Assembly: GCA_020055645.1 (NCBI GenBank)
Contig: CM034546.1
Location: 47,182,001 to 47,246,000 of the forward strand
Length of the DNA: 64,000 bases
Source of the DNA: Tomocerus qinae
Lineage: Eukaryota > Arthropoda > Collembola > Entomobryomorpha > Tomoceridae
Direction of reading: 5' to 3'
Shown: piece after piece, positions 24,767-36,400 of the stretch
Layout: each line of letters begins with the position of its first letter
Position numbering within the stretch: position 1 is the first letter of the stretch
Program-made: the position numbers and the translations under genes
The notes under the pieces: generated by a model
Database searches by the model: none
Told to the model about the DNA's origin: nothing
What the model saw: only the letters and a program-made list of their open reading frames with translations

Positions 24767-25200
24767 TGTTACGGAGGCTTAGACTGGGTCCTACCTAATG
24801 CTATCGGTATTAGATGCACTGGTACTGTCCCTACCGTAATTGTAGACTGAATAAGGTTCCATTCCCTAAGTTCAAACCTCCTATGTGCAATATGCGAATA
24901 CTTCAAGACTCTCGATCACTCTCAACAATTCAGATACAATAATTTATTACTTGAAACACGATAATTACAGCTTCTCATTGCGAACTAATCTCAGCTCGCG
25001 CAGGTAACATTCCTGCAAGTCAGGCCAAACACAGGCCGGATCTCCAAGACTAGGTTGTTCTCCTCGATGACTCCGCAAGACTGGCTCTCCTAATGTAGAT
25101 TGGCTCCTTTTATAACTTTTCTGACGTCGGTTGTAGTCGTAGTCCTCGTAGTAGATAATGTAAAGTAGTCTCCCACTCTGTGCTAGCTACGTACATTATA
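24767..25200 (-). repeat. Element B 5' LTR
   Basis: 434 bp partner of 16776-17208. Sense transcription would leave it leftwards from a TATAAAAG box. It is followed on the right by the target duplicate aact. Confidence 0.85.
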
Positions 25201-27700
25201 AACTGTCCTGCCTGATTTATTTCTTCTTCACCGTTTCCTGCTTGCTGTTTGGACTTTGGAATTCTATTTTGCGTTGAATTTAACTATCAACCATACAATT
25301 TGATACAAAATGGACAAAATCAATTTTCCTGGACGAAATTATTTTCGACCTGAAAGTAATAATTTAATTTCCTACATGTCGGAAAAAATTCATAAAACTG
25401 TAAAAAAAATAAAAAAATATATCGTGGATTGTATTTATTTCGTCCATACAAAATCCAGCTCTCACTTATAATGTCAAATATGTTGTGAATTTCTTTACGT
25501 GAGGTTGCACTGCCAGTCGAGCAGTCGTGAGTCCATTTTTTAATTTTTAAGTGAAGTAGTAGCGATAGTTAGTTAGTAGTTTATCTGCTGCTTTGCAGAC
25601 CGTTTTTCTTTAATTTTTCCTAACAAGCATCACATTTCTCTACTTTCAAGGCCATTTTATTCTCTTCCCCTCTTCCATATTTTCGTTCACTCTCTTCCAC
25701 GTTCCAAATACACAATCTAACTCAGCCTAGTCTCATCCATTTACGCTATTTTGCCTGTTCGGAGTTTCCTCCGCCCTCGGTGTCCACCACCACCTCCATC
25801 GACTTGTATCATTCCTTTCAGTGATTTCCTTATCTGTCTACCTTATCATTACCTGCCCTAACTAAGTATTGCACCCGACCTAGCCAATACCCGTACTATA
25901 CCTGTACCACTATACAAACCGTTACACGTTATTAGGCTTCTCGGCTATTAATTAATGTTTTCAATAATGTACCCCAACGCATACCTCTATGTACAAAATT
26001 TATGAAGGTATGCGTTGGGGTACATTATTGAAAACATTAATTAACAATAATACCAGTGTTGAGGAAGTTGAGTCCGTTATTGAGGCCTGCGCCCAGTACT
26101 ATCACTGTATAGTGAGGCAGTACACCCCATATGAGAAAGGTTTAGAAAATCTACAGAATATCCTTGACTTCGATGTTATAGTTACGAAAAATAAAATCCT
26201 TGTTACTTATTATTATCTAAAATTACACCGATTGTAACAAAGTATTAATTAATTAACTTGTAATTAATTTTATTATTGAAATTACTAACTAGTTAACTAA
26301 AGTAATTTGTTCTTAGGTTAAATGTATCCCTCTATAAATTTAAAACTAGCTCAGTTCATCGTATGCTATCATAAGAAGGGTGTCTGAAAATTTTTTATTA
26401 TGTACAGATAAAATAATTAATATACCGAATATTAAATATTATTTAGATTTTAGCCAGAATTAAAATATCGTGGAAGACAAATGAAAGAGTTTGGCAATAT
26501 AGCTATCAAGCCCAACTTCTTTACTAGTCTTCAACTGTGGTTTCCTACTTAATACACCGTTGGCGTTACCGTTTGCCATAACATCGTTGGAGGCTACCAA
26601 ATATAACAAATGCACTACTTCCTGGACAAAATTAGTTTCGTCCTAGGCAAAAATTGCAAAATGAATTTAGCATATGTTCGAAACTAATTTTGTCTGCGAT
26701 TTAAATTATTCATCTTTGAAGGTTACGATTTCAATCGGACATTATAGAAAAAAAATTGAATTGAATTACTTCTTACAAGGGGGTGCGAAATGACCGGTAT
26801 TGGAACTTAGTGCATAAAAAGCAATAGCACCCAGATTCAATTATCGATCATTCTGTGCTACTCCAATTAACTACCGCATCTCACTTCTTACCTTCTACCA
26901 GTCTTCGACTGTTAACTGTTTGGACTTTTGTCAAGACTGAGTCGGATTAAAAAGCATTGTTGGTATACTAATCTGGACGAAATTTTGTCCCGGTCGAAAT
27001 TAGTTTTGAATTTGAAGTGCTAAATTATTACCTTCACGTACATTGCTAATTTCTATCATGGACAAAAACTATATTCATCGTGAACAATTGTCTTCTTTTA
27101 CTCTACACCACTGACAGTTCCCTACTGTTGTGGATTCCGGCATTTTACAAGCTTGATTAACTTGATCTTCTCCGATGTCTCAGTGTGCATTTTCTTGTTA
27201 TGAATAGTTGTTGGGTTAAGCAGTAAAAATAAAACTGTTAAATTGTCTCAAGTCCTAATTATTACAACCTATGATAAGTGATCATTGTTATCTTATTAAA
27301 TTATTTAGTATAACATTTTAGATTAGTTATAACTTACAGCAAAGTAAAATTACGGTTTTCTTTATTTTAAAAAAACTTGCATGCATAATTTGTTTAGTGG
27401 AGATGGAATTTAATGGATAATTGTCTTCAGTTAGGCTACGACGCTGAAAAAGGTGTTTGATAATTGCTCATCATTTCATTTTATTGTTTACCAGAAGTCC
27501 AAAGCCCATTTTATCTGTAGAATTTGAAGGTATGTTTGAAGAAAGCTTTAAAAAGTATAACCAAAGAAATAACATTGTCCATGATGTAAAAACTAAAAGC
27601 ATGTTTTCAAGTTTCCTACTTAACTTAGCCATTTCCTCAAAATTGAAAAATCAACTGTTTCTCAGCATACAAGTAAATCAAAAGCCAATGAATAGCATTT
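25201..27700. repeat. Module M5, copy 1
   Basis: 25230-25400 and 26370-27400 match 43420-44300, 59980-60700 and 61660-62300. Typical are inverted pairs of 'gacaaaattag' and 'ctaattttgtc' and the block 'ttaattatcgatcattctg'. Element B splits it from its left part. An open frame at 25989-26237 reads like protein (RWGTLLKTLINN, VESVIEACAQYYHC) but begins in a palindrome and is unidentified. Confidence 0.5.
25948..26044. mobile_element. 39-bp perfect palindrome, MITE-like
   Basis: Arms 25948-25986 and 26006-26044 are exact reverse complements around a 19-nt loop, with ttaa at both ends. A diverged second copy lies at 60266-60356. The size suggests a miniature transposon or foldback remnant. ttaa or ta targets are possible. 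Confidence 0.6.
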
Positions 27701-30140
27701 ACTAAATAAACATGCCTATCAACATAGGGAACCTATGTAATTTAGGTATGACTAAATAGGAGGATGTGACAAGTAATTGAATCAGTAGTAGAGTGGAGGG
27801 AAGTTCCTCTTAGTTCTTCATTCCTCTCAGTTTGCAACGTCAGAACTTAACCAACTCATAGTGAGGAAGGCAAAACCTAGATCACATAAAAAACAACAGG
27901 GACTCATCGTTATGAAAACTCACTTAATTGAAGGAATATAAAACAAAGAAGCCTTTCAGTCGACAAAGGACAAGTAAATAAGTTACACATCGTCACGGGT
28001 TTGGTATACGTATACGTCCATGGATGGGAATTTGCAAAGACATTGGATAGCAAGCCTCATCCATGACCTGATGAAACGAAATGAATTATATTTTTACTAG
28101 ATTTAAAACGCATAATATACATGGTAGATTATGTGTTAGTTCGGAAAACGTAGACAGTCCAGGTCCAGGAGAGACAGAAGGTGCTCATTGGTATTGTTAT
28201 GCAGAACTCCAAAAGTGAATAGCTTCAAAAGTAGAAAAACAGTACTACCTTACTCCTAAGTCGGAAATAACTCCTAATTGACTTTGTCCTCCATCAACTT
28301 ACGTTACTTCATTTTTCAGTGCCATATTATGCGCGTATACAGTCATTTCACTTCAATTTCACCTGGGTTCTTATATCTTTTCTTTTTACTGTCTGCAACT
28401 TTTATTCGATATTTGTGGCTAACTTTGGTACCGGAAAGTACTAGTATACATACAGTATACTAAGTTTGGAGATGTCGGGAAATGGATCACAAAACCATTT
28501 CCAAGTAGTATAATTGGTTTTCTTTGTCTACCCACACAAATTGTACTCTTTCATGTGCAATACACTAAAATGCACGTTCATGTGTCATTATTAGCTAATA
28601 CATAGATCGATTTGTCTCATTTGTAATTATAAATTGTCTTTTGACTAAGAAACCTGTTAAATGATTATACATTGAAAGTCATGCAATGTAGTGGTATTGG
28701 AAATGTGGTTAAGCGATGTACTAATATTTGCAATGTGCTTTGCATACACCGCGCGACAATTAATTTTCATGAAATGTAATGTGTAAGCCTGTGGAATGAA
28801 ATGTATAGTACTAAGCGGTCATATATGTAAGTATAAAATACTATTGTGGCCAACAACTTTCTACCAGAGTCTGTAGACACGTAATTATTCCCCATTTTTG
28901 AAAAGGCATTCATTTTTACAGAAAATAAAAGTATTTGTACTGAGGATGAGCAATCCAATGATTTTTTAATCGCCAATATGGGTTTGGATTGAACATTCTA
29001 ATATTCTTCAAAATAAGCCCCAGATGTAAAAACGCACATACTACATTATAATGCTGTGTATCATTAATTGAAGAACTTAATAATGTTTTCAGTATTAGCA
29101 TATTATTATAGACTACAGACTGGATAATAGCTGCCTGCTACGTTTATTAAAAACTGAGTAATATGTCGTAGTACTATTATATACCCACCTAATTTACTTC
29201 ATGTTCATTTTCGACTTTCATAATTCTAAAGTTACACAAACAAAATTATAAGTTATTGGAAGAACGCCAAAATGTGCCTCCTGTTTTGTACATCTTGTAC
29301 AACCTGTCTCCTCTCAATATACTTTGTATTAGTCCCTGTCATCTTCCCATGGTTAGCTTTAAAGGTAAGTAAACAGATGTACTCCAGACAGACATAATAA
29401 TATGCATTTATTGTTATAGACAGGCAGAATAAATATATTGCTTTGGAAGTGGTTTGTAATGAAAGAACACACTTCAAGTTGGTGAAAGGGCAGAGATAAT
29501 TGGATTTCTAATATGGTCTCCTGTAATAAGTACACTTACTTCTCTTGTATAGCATAATCTCACTGATACTAAAATTCAACTGTGTTTATACATTCGAAAT
29601 TGATATATAAATGTTTGCCCCGTAATTATAGTTTTCCTCCCGTTCGACTTTTGATATTTTATGCTACTTGGGAATTGTCAGTTGAGATTGACCATGTTAT
29701 ATGTTATGCTAATAATATTAAACTCTTTCAACTCAACTTCAAAGTTTATAAATAGTAGGTTGCTGAAACTGAATCCGTAACGCCACAAAAACTAAAAATA
29801 GGTTAATAGAAGTAGGTTGGATGTTAAACTGTACCATGTATTTTCCCAATGCAGTAAGTTAATGTTACCCTTTTCCCTTTGGCCCTAGTCCTGACCAATT
29901 AGCTATTGGCTTTACTTAAATATTACAAACAAGTTCTCTTTTGGAGCCATTTAATTCAGGAAGCATTCTAGAATGTTGGAATATTCTATTATAAGGGCAT
30001 TTTAACTTTTAGTCGAGAATATTAAAAACAGTTTTAAGGCTTCCAATGGCCTTTTACAATGGCAATGAGGTATATCAATTTGCATTCAGTAATAATAATA
30101 TTTGCCTTAAATCTGGATATTATATTGGGTTCTGTCAAAT
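27700..30140. repeat. Modules M1 and M2, copy B
   Basis: 27700-28010 matches 45110-45430 (shared 'gtaattgaatcagtagtaga'). 28490-30140 matches 1320-3900. No gene is visible. Confidence 0.6.
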
Positions 30141-30154
30141 TGCACAGAAAATAC

Positions 30155-30285
30155 TGCTAAGTATTTTTTAAATTTTGGAGAATTTGTCGCCGATAATAAT
30201 ATTTGTTGCAACAGAAAAGCAAACAATGTTCGATCATGCACCAATTATACTTGACGCATCAGTAAGCATTGATTGGAATTGAACT
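30155..30285 (+). pseudogene. Fragment of F-box/LRR exon 2
   Basis: Matches about 8325-8460 of the F-box gene, sharing 'ttggagaattt', 'atatttgttgcaacaga', 'aagcaaacaatg' and 'gatcatgcacc'. Small insertions (for example an extra 'aat' in 'gataataatattt') break the frame and no flanking exon remains. It is a decayed paralogue in a duplicated block. Confidence 0.7.
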
Positions 30286-30769
30286 TATTTATTCATGCTA
30301 ATCTGTGGATTTAAAAATATGTTCATACTATGACAATTTATAAACAAAATATTTTCTGAGAAACATCACTTTGCTCGTTATACAAAGTATCTCAACAATA
30401 TATGACAGGCTTTAGCATTTAGCATGCATTCTTATGTTGATGTTGGTTACAACCCCCACACTTACACTTAATGATTTCTATACGCCGTGATTAATTATGG
30501 TGGCAATTTTTTTTTGTTTCTAAACAGTATAGATACCAAATTGTTAAATAATATGTGGTACGAATCAATGTTTCAAAATGCAAAGTGTCCAAATATGTTG
30601 CCAAAACTATTTATCGTAATTATATTAAAAAGTACAAATATAAATAATTTTGTAATTTAAAATGTTGTTTTATATATTTGATATTATAATAAAATAAAAA
30701 TTACATATTATAATAAATATTTTTTTCCCTTTTTCTTTAGGTTAATCATATTTATTTTCAGTTTACAAA

Positions 30770-31877
30770 ATACTGTCACGTTTTTAGTGAGGATTGTGAA
30801 TATTGGGATATGATATTGGAGTATAGCGGGGTTAATTGCGGCAGAAGAACAATATCTCAGTATCTATAGTCAGTCAGAAGAGTCGGTACAGTCATCATGA
30901 AATAATATGTGCTTCTTTGCGATAAAATTATATGGTAGTAGGGAGTAGTATAGTGTAGTGGTGTAGTGATATGGGATGGGAATCAGAGTAGAGGGGTTAC
31001 CTGCGAAATTAGCATGGTCTGCTTCAAGTCAAAGCCATTGCAGTGAGTCGGTAGAATCATCATGTAAAAGTCTTTCCTTATGTTAAAGTTATATTATGTG
31101 CAGTGCAGTGCGGTGGTTGAGTTAAGTATTATGGAAATAAGGGTAAAGGGGTTACATGTGACAATACCATAGTATCATCAGTCGGAGTCAGAGTCGTCAT
31201 GCAATACATCCTTATGATAATAATACTAAAGTGGTAGTCAGAAAAGAGTGAGTAGAGTAGTATATAGATAGTTGTGACTGAGTAACGTAGTGTAGTGGAT
31301 GAAGAGCATATCCATATGAGTATACGTATTGATTTTCGGCCTTTGAGATTTTGAGAAGAGTATGGTTACTACATTCTATCTTGTCTGTGATCAAGCGTGC
31401 AACAAGTAAATGCAAAATGCAATCACAGGCAGGCAGTTGGCAGTTTCCCCCAGCACCGTACCTTTCACTTTTAATAAATGCTTTTCGTTGGGTATTAAGG
31501 AGACCAACACTTTTCTTTAACATTAACATAATATTTCTTTGTAGTGCAATTATTAACATTTAAAGGAGAAAGTCCTCTTAAGGAATGGATCAGCCTAAAT
31601 ACACTTTTCGTTTTGTTTAGGTAAATCACATTCGGTTTCAGAATACAAAATACTTTTACATTTTAGCAAGAATGCCAGATGGGATATGATTATGATATAT
31701 GAATCAGAGTGAAGGGGTTATGTGCAACAGTAGAGCAATATCCCAGTTCTCAGTATCTTTTGTCATGAAAATTCAGAAGAGTCAGTGAGTTAGTAGATAT
31801 GCATCATGTAATAAAGTCCTTCGTATGATAACATATTTATACGTTATTGGGTAGTTATATAGGTAGTACAGTGGTAT
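30770..31877. repeat. Module M3, roughly 160-bp repeats, left of element A
   Basis: Degenerate units centred on 'ggggttacntgcgacag' begin near 30828, 30993, 31148 and 31714, followed by 'agtcagtcatcatgaaata'. 31290-31560 matches 41310-41460 and 57880-58080. Element A is inserted in this array. Confidence 0.55.
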
Positions 31878-32515
31878 TGTAAGATTAGTAAATAGCCGGG
31901 ATGAGATCGTTTATGCCCCAAACTAAATGCCACCAGTAGATGCACCTGAGTCTCCGTGATTCTCCGATGAAGATATCAGATTTCTATCTACTAATCACAC
32001 ATCATACACGATATCAGTTTAAGTTCAATATACACATTTAATATAGCCCACACGTCAATGAATCACATCATATTGAACCGGCAAGATAGGTATAGGTACA
32101 TAAATGTTAGCCCCCCCCCAATCAAAATATATAATAATAATAACATAGATCAAATCATGAATTAATTATGCATTTTACTTACGCTACCCAAAACCAAAAT
32201 AACGTCGACAGAAGGTCAAGTCCAAAGGAGGCGAGAGAGTGGCTATTGCGTCGTCATTGGCAGTCGTTGTCAGTCAATTCCACTTCCGGAGCACAGGGCA
32301 GGAGAACACTACAAGTGAACGGCAAGACTTCTCCGAACGTAATAGCGGCGTTAGCGAAGCTCACGTCGTATTCAAGGAAAATGAAGGAGCCGGACAGAGA
32401 AGACGGAATGGACGGACTGACGCAGACGCAACAGCTATACTCTCAACCTCCGTACATTTAATCTCTACACGCACAGCCTACTACTACTAATACAAATACT
32501 CCCTATATACTGTCA
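31878..32515 (-). repeat. Element A 3' LTR
   Basis: 638 bp. Differs from the other LTR by a longer C run near 32110 and a few substitutions. The open frame on its + strand also occurs in the other LTR and is not a gene. Confidence 0.9.
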
Positions 32516-32548
32516 TCCCCATAAATTTCCTAAAACGCCCACGTTTTC

Positions 32549-33181
32549 TTAATTACGACGATATGGGCAATCGTAACGATGATTTCGGGATATCCCAGGA
32601 TGATTTTCGAATCCACACCAACGACACTTGACTGGTGGAGGTTCGACATCCAACTCAGCATTGCATCGGGAAGCTGAGTGACCAAAGCATTTGCACCGAA
32701 AACATTGTAGTGTGCCATCGTTGCGTCTGAACTTATTAGTAAGTCGTCGTGGGTCACTTCTTGGCGCAGGTGGATGAACTGTTGGAGTCGGAGCCTTGGT
32801 TGGTAAATCAACTTGAGGGCGACGGGCTACGTACGAAATAGGACTCCGTTTACGCTTCATCTCAGTGGTATCTGTAACAGCGTCGTTCTCCTCATGATGA
32901 ACGACTTGATTGGGTTCTGCGGCGTTAACAATTACGTCATCGACAGCTTGCGGAGTATGAGCGGCGTTAGAGGCGTCGTCATGTTCCTCCGGAGTGTCGT
33001 TGAGTAAAGCGTCGTCAATTGCGTCGGAACCAGTGCAATCCATAATTTCGTCATCATCCGAGTCAGCAAGTAGCATATCCTCATCGACAATAGGTTGCGC
33101 GGCATAATCAAGAGCCTCGTCCAGGATATGTTCTGGATTTTCCCCTTGTGAAAGCAAGGTCATCAATTCGCTCTCACTCAT
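32549..33181 (-). CDS. ORF3 of element A: acidic protein with zinc knuckles
   Basis: 210 aa from the ATG at 33181; the frame is open slightly further upstream without ATG. The first half is strongly acidic (DEDMLLADSDDDEIMD). A basic/proline-rich linker follows, then a CCHC knuckle (CFRCKCFGHSASRC) and a second cysteine/histidine cluster (CRWCGFENH...C) at the end. It lies where an env gene would be but has no signal peptide or membrane segment. A T-rich splice acceptor (ctgttgtag, ending 33227) lies 46 nt before the ATG, so a spliced subgenomic mRNA is likely. It probably binds nucleic acid. I know no clear family. Confidence 0.75.
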   Translation of the reverse strand: MSESELMTLLSQGENPEHILDEALDYAAQPIVDEDMLLADSDDDEIMDCTGSDAIDDALLNDTPEEHDDASNAAHTPQAVDDVIVNAAEPNQVVHHEENDAVTDTTEMKRKRSPISYVARRPQVDLPTKAPTPTVHPPAPRSDPRRLTNKFRRNDGTLQCFRCKCFGHSASRCNAELDVEPPPVKCRWCGFENHPGISRNHRYDCPYRRN

Positions 33182-33226
33182 CGTGACACCGCGACTCGTA
33201 TTGCAGCTGTATAACACAATATCGTC

Positions 33227-33243
33227 CTACAACAGAAAAAATT
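33227..33243 (-). promoter_or_regulatory. Splice acceptor upstream of ORF3
   Basis: The minus strand reads a run of T, then CTGTTGTAG followed by GAC. It is well placed to deliver a leader to ORF3, as env splicing does in related elements. Confidence 0.5.
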
Positions 33244-33482
33244 GAACGACAATAATTAGAACAATATATTTACAAATGCAAAATATTTTTAATAATAAAT
33301 TGTAACCAGGAACCATTTAACGAGGTGCACATTTCAGTGATGGCCCGCTGATTTGAAATGAAATCCTAACCATACTGAACTACTATTACCATAACCAAAA
33401 AAGAATTATACGAAGTAAATAGGTACTATTACATCAAAATTATATTCTTGTACCTTCAAAACTTATAGGGAAAAATATTAAT

Positions 33483-36400
33483 TTAAATATTATGAACTAC
33501 TGAATTAAATGACTGTATAAGGGCCATCACCATTTCCTGCTTGCTCTGGGCTGCGTCTAATATACAATGTGCACCTCTACTCGTAGAAGCTGCACTTTTA
33601 GTTTTACCACCACTAGAACCTCTTGTGGACTTTCCACGTGTGGTACTTGATTTGGCTGTAGGGGCCTTAGATCCTCGTTTCGACATGTAGTCGTAAACGT
33701 TATTGCCAAAGCGATCCGGCTGGCCTTTTGTCCTCTTACTAGCACGCGAGAAGGTGGCGTCGGAGGTAGTCGAGGTGCCTGCCTCCTCCGGCTGATTCTG
33801 ACTCACACTTTCCTCCGTTTCCTCTGGGATAAATGAATCCGGAGCGTCGGAGTCTTCGTGAACAGTTTCGTCTACATCTGGGTTACCGTCGTCATCGTTC
33901 TCACCCAACGTCATCGGTATAGCTGGCACATTGTGAGGAATGGATCCTCTCTGAGCTGGTGCCGTTAGCAGACGTGAGTGGTTCAAAAAGTCGTCGTCAT
34001 TGGGCGGCGTCTGAAAACTCGTATTAGAACTAGAGAATATAGTTGTATTATCAGAAATACCAGTTTTAACCGGAGCGTTAATTTCTACCGTGTCGCAAGA
34101 GACAATAAAAGACGGATCCGATATTGTCCAATCTTGGTCGACAACGGAGCTAGGGACGTCATGAGCCTCGTACTCTAGAAATTCTTCTACATCGGGATTG
34201 TATTCGTCATAGTAAGGCTCCAAGTGCCTTATATTTTCATTGCGTCTAAAGCCTTTCTTTGCGTCACGTAAATCTTCAATTATGTAATTAATGGGTCCAA
34301 CCTGCTGAATAACTTTAAACGGGCCTTTCCAATGAACCAAAAATTTAGTTGTTTTACCGACTAATCTAGCGAAACTCGCTAGTAGTACTTTGTCACCTGG
34401 TTTATAGTTTACCACGGGATGATGAGCATCCCACTTTACCTTACGTAAATTCTGAAGTAAAATGGTCTTATCTCTAGCTTTTACTCTGGCATCCTTTAAT
34501 CGCATATTAGCTTCTTCAGGCGCGTGTAAATAATGATTTAAAATAGGGTACTTAATGTCACAAGGTAAAGTTGGTTCTCTACCATAAAGTAAGTAGTATG
34601 GGGTGTAACCTGTTTCAGAATGCGTCGTGATATTTATTGACCATTGTACCCGATACAATGTGTGATCCCAATTATTGTGATTATCATTAACGCGCTTTTT
34701 AACGATGCTTTTAAGCGTACCATTTACTCTTTCACATACAGCATTTGTAGTGTGATTATAAGGCGTCGATTTCGTCAAGGTAACGTGGTATTCGTTACAA
34801 AAGTCAGTGAACTCTTGCGACGTAAAATGCGTTCCACAGTCAACTAAAATTTCTTTAGGACATGCAAAGTTAAATATTAGACCACTTTTAATAGCAGCTA
34901 TGGCACATGCAGATGTAATATTTTTTACTGCTCGTAAAATAACAAATCTAGTCAAATGATCGATAATTACAATAATGTAATTATTTCTACTAGGAAAGCT
35001 TGTCTTAAAAGGACCTATGAAGTCAATACCTACTCTGTCCCATGGTTCTATTGGCGGCGGTATTGGTAGCAAAGGACCTGGCCTTGCTTTATGTCGTCTA
35101 TTATGCATTTGGCATACTTGACAACCTAGAATATACTTACGTGTGTCTCGGTACATACCCGGCCAGAAATATCTGGATTTCAAAAGATGATAAACTTTAT
35201 GCAAGCCAAGGTGGCCAGCAGTGGAAATATGAATATTATCCAGAATTTCTTTCTTCATGCCTCTAGGTATCACTGTAAGCCAAAGTTTAGAATCCTCGTC
35301 ATTACTAGCTTTATATAATATGCCATCTTCTATCTTATACATTACATATTTAGGATCAAGAAAATTAGTAGCATTTAACTCAAATGCTTCTATCGCGTCA
35401 AAAATGTCGACCAGCTTGGGGTCATTGCGCTGTAAAACTCCAAATTCTTTATCAGTCTCTAAAGAAAATAATCTATCGTCATATTGTAAATGTTCGGCGT
35501 CACTTAGTGCTGGCGGCGGATTCACGGGATTTCGTGACAAAGCATCGACGTTACTATGCTTCCTACCGGACTTATAGACAATGTTAAATTTAAATGGAGA
35601 TAATCGTGAAGCCCAACGTGCTAATTTACCCTGTGGGTTCTTCATTTCAAGTAGCTGGCACAAAGAGCAGTGATCGGTTACGACCGTAAATATTTTACCA
35701 TGAACGTAAGGACGGAATGTTTCTACAGCGTACAGAATGCCAAGACATTCTAGTTCGGTTGCGCTATAATTACGTTCGTAAGGCAAAAGTGCTCGAGATG
35801 AATACGCAACTACCTTCCACTCTCCCTCGTCTTCAGCTCTTTGCTCTAAAGTGCATCCAACCCCAATATGACTAGCATCTGTGTAAATTCGAGTTTCAGC
35901 GTCGTCTCTCGGAAATGCCATGACAGGAGCGGAAGTTAAAGCTTCCTTTAATTTTTCAAACGCAGTTTGTTGTTCGTCACCCCACTCGAATTTAACGTTT
36001 TTACCCGTTAATTTCGTTAGAGGTCTAGCAATATGCGTAAAATTACGTATAAATCTGCGGTAATAACCTGCTAAATATACGAACTGTCTTACTTCCTTCA
36101 CAGTTGTTGGAGCTTTGTACTCCCGGACACATTTAACTGTGTCTGGATTTGGCGATATTCCTTCAGATGACACAATGTGACCTAGGTACAAAATCTTATC
36201 ATCAGCTACAGTGCATTTTTTAGGTTTTAATCTTAAACCTGCTTTGTCCAGTGCCTGAAACACGGACTCGACATGTCCGAGATGAGAATCGAATTGTTTA
36301 CTATGCACTATAATATCATCCAAGTACCCTAGAGCCACTGTCCATTTAAGTCCTCCTAATACAGCATCAATCAATCGCTGAAAAGTTTGCGCAGCATTGC

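Larger units (their letters stand above)
16776..25200 (-). mobile_element. LTR retrotransposon 'element B', pol-less, with antisense gene
   Basis: Two LTRs (16776-17208 and 24767-25200) differ by one indel and two substitutions. They are flanked by the direct repeat aact (16772-16775 and 25201-25204). Beside the right LTR, read on the minus strand, there is a TGG-starting primer-binding site. Beside the left LTR there is a 14-nt purine tract, so sense is minus. The 7.5 kb interior encodes a small protease-like frame and a Gag-like protein. I see no reverse transcriptase, RNase H or integrase. A zinc-finger gene occupies the 3' third in antisense. The near-identical LTRs indicate recent insertion, and mobilisation would need pol supplied in trans. 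Confidence 0.85.

Noticed and set aside
32168-32490. Open frames on the + strand in both LTRs of element A (also 40761-41084)
   Set aside because: They lie antisense in the LTR, are present twice only because the LTR is duplicated, and differ at the C-terminus through a one-base indel.
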